A stretch of 64,000 nucleotides of DNA from Cokeromyces recurvatus (lineage: Eukaryota; Mucoromycota; Mucoromycetes; Mucorales; Mucoraceae): positions 620,001 to 684,000 of the forward strand of contig NW_026251400.1 in assembly GCF_025118155.1 (NCBI RefSeq), written 5' to 3'. Shown one piece after another: positions 60,409 to 64,000 of the stretch. The first letter of the stretch is position 1; the number at the start of each line of letters is the position of its first letter. The translations under genes and the position numbers were made by a program. Below the pieces are notes generated by a model, which ran no database searches, was not told the DNA's origin, and saw nothing but the letters and a program-made list of their open reading frames with translations.

Positions 60409-61252
60409 TTAGTTTAAAATAAATAAATATATTTTGTTGAAAGAATAAATAAAAGAGGAAGGAAAGGAAGAGGGCGAGAATATGGTTACAAAAAAAAAAA
60501 CAAAAAAAAAAAAAAACTTATTCTTTTAAGATTCCTACATCCTATTTTAGTAATCTGGGAATATATCCGTTTTAATATCTGTCTCAGTATCCGACTAGGT
60601 TTTGAAATAAAGTTAGCTTTTTTGTTTAGGTTTTTGTTATATACATAAATGGCGAAAAGTTACCAAGCAAAAATTAATTATCAGCGCTTGTTTGTACTGT
60701 AAATTTCAAACTTTTTTTTTTTTTTTTTTTTGTTCATAAGCTATTTGTATTTATGAAAACATCTTCATGTACAAATAATAAAAGACAGCTTTTATTATTG
60801 TGTCACTGCACAATAAAAAATAATTGTTCATCTTTAGTTTCACATGCTTATTGTTCTCCTTGAAAAAAAAAAGCCGGAACTTTAATTTTAACCTGTCGCG
60901 CTCCATATTCGAGTTCAAAGGAAAAGTATTTAATACAATCTCACCTCCAACTTGTAAGGTTTAGAAAAGACATGTAATTTATATAAAGATATTAAAAAGT
61001 ATTACAAAATTTAAGAAGAGATGAAAGGTGAATTTATGCTTTTTTTTTTTAAAAAAAAAAAGGAGGATATAATCTCTTTTTTTATTCTATAGCGCGTTTA
61101 AGTGGTTGCATTCCATATGCTTTTTTTTTTATTAAAAAAAAAACGTGTATGTATGTGTTAAAATTAGATTTATTTCTTTTATCAATTATTATATTATATG
61201 AAAAGAAAGAGATTTGTATATATTGATTCAATTCATAAAATAAGGTAAACTA
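60409..61252. other. Mirror of the ERG6 upstream region
   Basis: Inverted copy of 51,236-52,080. Nothing additional. Confidence 0.7.
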
Positions 61253-62991
61253 TTAAAGCTTAGCACCAGTAGGGAAGGCTTTCATAGCTTGACGAATACC
61301 AAGATCAGCCATAATTTCTTCTGAACCACCAAGAATGGAACCGAATTTATACGTTCTTTGGAAGGCTTCAATCATACGACCCATACCTGTCTTTGTGATA
61401 GCACGACCTCCAAAGATTTGACAGGCATCATCAGCAATATGATGAGAAACACGTGTACAACGATACTTTAATAAAGCAATGGGACCTGCCAATTTAACAG
61501 ACTGTTCCATATAAGACATATTACACATTTGATAAGTGATGTTTTCTAGCCAATTTTCAACTGCTTCTAATTCTGAGATCATAGAAGCCAGCTTGTTACG
61601 AATAACAGGCTGATCAATAAGACGTTTACCAAACACTTTACGTTGATTAGCCCATTTAAAACAATCCTCTACAACAGCACGAGAAGCTCCGATTACAGCA
61701 CAACAAATATACCAACGTTCATGGTTAAAATTATACATGATTACCTGGAAGCCCTTTCCTTCCTTACCAAGAATATTTTCAGCAGGTACTTTAACATTAT
61801 CAAAGGTAATATAAGATGTACCAGCTGAGGGAGAATAAGAAGTTTTAATTTGTTTTGTTTCAATATGATCATCACGTTCAACGAAAAACATGGTAATTCC
61901 TTTATCAGTAGATGCAGCTACTGTAAAGTAATCAGAAAAGGTACCATTCGTAATCCACTTCTTGACACCATTAATGATAAAATGTTTACCATCAGGGGTT
62001 CGAGTGGCTGTTGTTCGAATACGAGCGACATCAGAACCTGCATAAGGTTCTGTAATAGCTAAACAAATACGTTTTTTACCCAGTAAAACCTCTGGGACTA
62101 CTTTTGCTTTTAAAGCAGGATTACCAAAGTTAAAAATAGGTGGAAGACCAATACTATAACCTGATGAAATACCATCCGCAAATCCAGGTGTTCCAAGCCT
62201 TGCTGTTTCCTCATGAGCAATCTTTTCATGAAAGTAATCAAAATCTTCAGGTTTAATACCTCCAGGTAATTTAAGACCTTTAAGCCAAGGTCCAGGACCA
62301 ATTTGACTTGCCAATACACCTTCCTCACCTAATTTTGCATAAAGTTCCTTAGTAGGATATGCTCCCGAATCTTCAGATAAAATTGCTTCTGGTTTAATTT
62401 CATCATAGATAGCACGAATAGCTTTACGAAAATTAGTATGGCTTTCACTATATCATTAAATAATAATAATAATCAATACAGTCATTCATTCATATTTATG
62501 CAAGAAGAAGAAAAAAAAAGGAGAAATGGAAATAATAGGAGGAGTGAGGAGAAGATGTATAAATAATATTTACGTACTTGTAATAAGCGCTTTTAAATCC
62601 CATCCAATAACTGGGCTCTGCATAAGGAACATTAGACAAGTCACCAGATTGACGAATTATAACCTGCGATTTTTCATTTTCAATCACACCAATTTTAAGA
62701 CGTGGAGCATATTTAATTAAACGTCTTGTCTATGAAGAGCATAAAAGTCCTCTGATCAAATAAATATAAGTATATCATTATCATTATAAATATATATATT
62801 TTTTTATTTATTCGTTTATTTGTACCCGTCACATCTTTTCCGCCTAATTCAATCAATATTTGACTACCACCAGGATGCAACTGAGCAAAAGTAGATACAT
62901 TATAAACTGCACCATCAATAATGATCCAACAGTCATCTTCAGTATTATGTTTTGCTACTTCATTTCTTGAAAATATTTTAATTTCAGGCAT
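61253..62991 (-). pseudogene. Cytochrome b5-ACAD copy in the right arm, one-base frameshift
   Basis: Mirror of 49,497-51,235: exons 62991-62826, 62751-62578 and about 62447-61253. The second exon is 174 nt instead of 175 because one T of the TTTT in GACGTTTTAA is missing near 62,722, which shifts the frame before the dehydrogenase domain. The large third exon is identical to the left copy over its whole length. Confidence 0.85.
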
Positions 62992-63272
62992 TTTTTGTGC
63001 TAAGAGAGTGGGGAGTGAATAAAAGAAAAAAAAAAAGGTGAGAAAGAATAATAATAATGTGGAGAAATATTTAAATAAAAAAAAAAAGAAAAAAAATTGC
63101 ATGTGAAAATAAAAAGTGTTACAATGATAATAAATTCTATATAAGATGACATACAACAATCAATCATCTGATAGGAATAATATAAAATGATTTGCTAAAA
63201 TAAAAAATGATATTTTCATTCACAGCAACCGCAACAAACATTCTTTTTTTTTTTTTTTTTTCGAAAAAAATT

Positions 63273-63952
63273 ATGCCAGATTCATCAACAAATCAAGTCC
63301 AAGATGATTTAAAGATAAAAGAAAACCATTTATATCAAATACGCCCGACCTATTGAATTTGTTGTTGAAAGTCAAAAAACAAACGAAGAAATGAAAAAAG
63401 ATTAAAACATCGAACGGTGATGAAATAGCTTCATTTTATCGCAGCATTATATCATCCAGTAATAATGAAGATCAATCTAAGAATAGACAAAACAATAAAG
63501 TAGAAAAAGAAACATGGTTCTGTAAAAGTTGTGAAATGAGTATACCAAAATCAGATTACAAAAGACACATTCAAGGAACAGCCCATTTAGTGAGTAGTAA
63601 TAGTAGTTGTGCAAGTCAGCCCTTAGCACCCGATATTCTTACAATAAATGGAACTAATGTTGGTTTTAGAATGCTTCAATCACAAGGTTGGAAGTATGAA
63701 GAAGGATTAGGTGCAAATAGTCAAGGACGTCGTCATCCTATTGCAACTGTCTTGAAGCAAGATCGATTTGGCATTGGACATCAAAATACAGGAAAAAATT
63801 AATTACACATACATATAAAGAAATCGAGAAAAAGCAATTGAGCGTCAACGTTTAGAAAGGAAAAATCAAAAAGAATCAGGGAAAGAAATTGCAAGGAAAG
63901 CTGAAGAAGAATCTAAAGAAGAGTTGCCATTTTACATTATATAAAGAATTAA
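63273..63952 (+). pseudogene. G-patch protein copy in the right arm, multiple frameshifts
   Basis: Mirror of 48,524-49,210. At least seven single-base losses in A-runs lie between 63,320 and 63,925 (for example GAAAACC for GAAAAACC, ATCAAATACG for ATCAAAATACG, ACGAAGAAAT for ACGAAAGAAAT). Only the finger and G-patch middle (63,536-63,802) stays open. Every visible change is a homopolymer contraction. Confidence 0.85.
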
Positions 63953-64000
63953 TAGCATAGAAGAGAGATGTCTACATGTAAAGATTATCATATAAATGTG

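Larger units (their letters stand above)
56256..64000 (-). repeat. Right arm of the palindrome (runs to the window end)
   Basis: Inverted copy of 48,476-56,245. Differences from the left arm are almost all single-base losses or gains in homopolymers, concentrated at 56,280-57,300 and 62,720-64,000. The stretch from about 57,300 to 62,700 is essentially identical to the left arm. The outer limit lies beyond the window. Confidence 0.97.

Noticed and set aside
1..64000. tRNA, rRNA or CRISPR loci
   Set aside because: By eye I found no T-loop GTTCRA context with a matching cloverleaf, no rRNA-like GC-rich block and no regularly spaced direct repeats. A tRNA scan could not be run.
56256..64000. 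Treating the right-arm frameshifts as evolved pseudogenes
   Set aside because: Changes are homopolymer contractions clustered at the fold and window end, with identical sequence between, which does not look like neutral decay.

Overview
The window is AT-rich fungal nuclear DNA with short (about 45-115 nt) GT-AG introns, long A/T homopolymers and fungal marker genes: ERG6 sterol methyltransferase, a PDR-type ABC transporter, MGM101, STE12, NOP12 and a UPF0658-like Golgi protein. Gene density, intron style, a STE12 followed by C2H2-finger remnants and decayed LINE elements fit an early-diverging fungus, most likely Mucoromycota/Mucorales. The species cannot be read from the sequence.

Layout. 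1-7 kb is gene-poor and repeat-derived, with a decayed LINE (endonuclease plus reverse transcriptase) at 4.5-7.0 kb. 8-31 kb is a dense housekeeping block: MGM101 (-), an M28-family ER/vacuolar membrane metallopeptidase (+), a DUF2461 protein (+), an XPB-like helicase (-), IMP dehydrogenase (-), NOP12 (-), a DUF1749 alpha/beta hydrolase (+), CRIPT (+), a coiled-coil/polyQ protein (-), an F-box/WD40 protein (-), a UPF0658-like eight-TM protein (+) and sulfite oxidase (+). 31.6-36.1 kb is a full-length PDR ABC transporter (-), and 38.4-43.5 kb a P5-type ATPase (-) with a secreted-looking Cys-rich N-terminus. 43.5-47 kb is gene-poor and carries a 5'-truncated LINE tail. An SGF73/ataxin-7-like SAGA subunit lies at 47.4-48.2 kb.

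From about 48,476 to the window end the sequence is one near-perfect palindrome of about 15.5 kb, folded at about 56,250 with only a few bases of spacer. Each arm carries the same block: a G-patch protein, a cytochrome b5-acyl-CoA dehydrogenase fusion, ERG6 and STE12. The left arm reads cleanly for three of the four genes. The right arm carries many single-base losses in homopolymers, mainly near the fold and near the window end, that frameshift its STE12, acyl-CoA dehydrogenase and G-patch copies. This pattern points to a fold-back read or assembly artefact rather than a mature biological duplication, but that cannot be settled from sequence alone.

Functional threads: membrane lipids and transport (ERG6, acyl-CoA dehydrogenase, PDR pump, P5 ATPase), mitochondrial DNA and sulfur metabolism (MGM101, sulfite oxidase), ribosome and nucleotide synthesis (NOP12, IMPDH), and transcription (STE12, SGF73, XPB-like helicase). 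No operon-like logic is evident. The most striking small-scale feature is a 6-nt exon in the sulfite oxidase gene that supplies its molybdenum-ligand cysteine.
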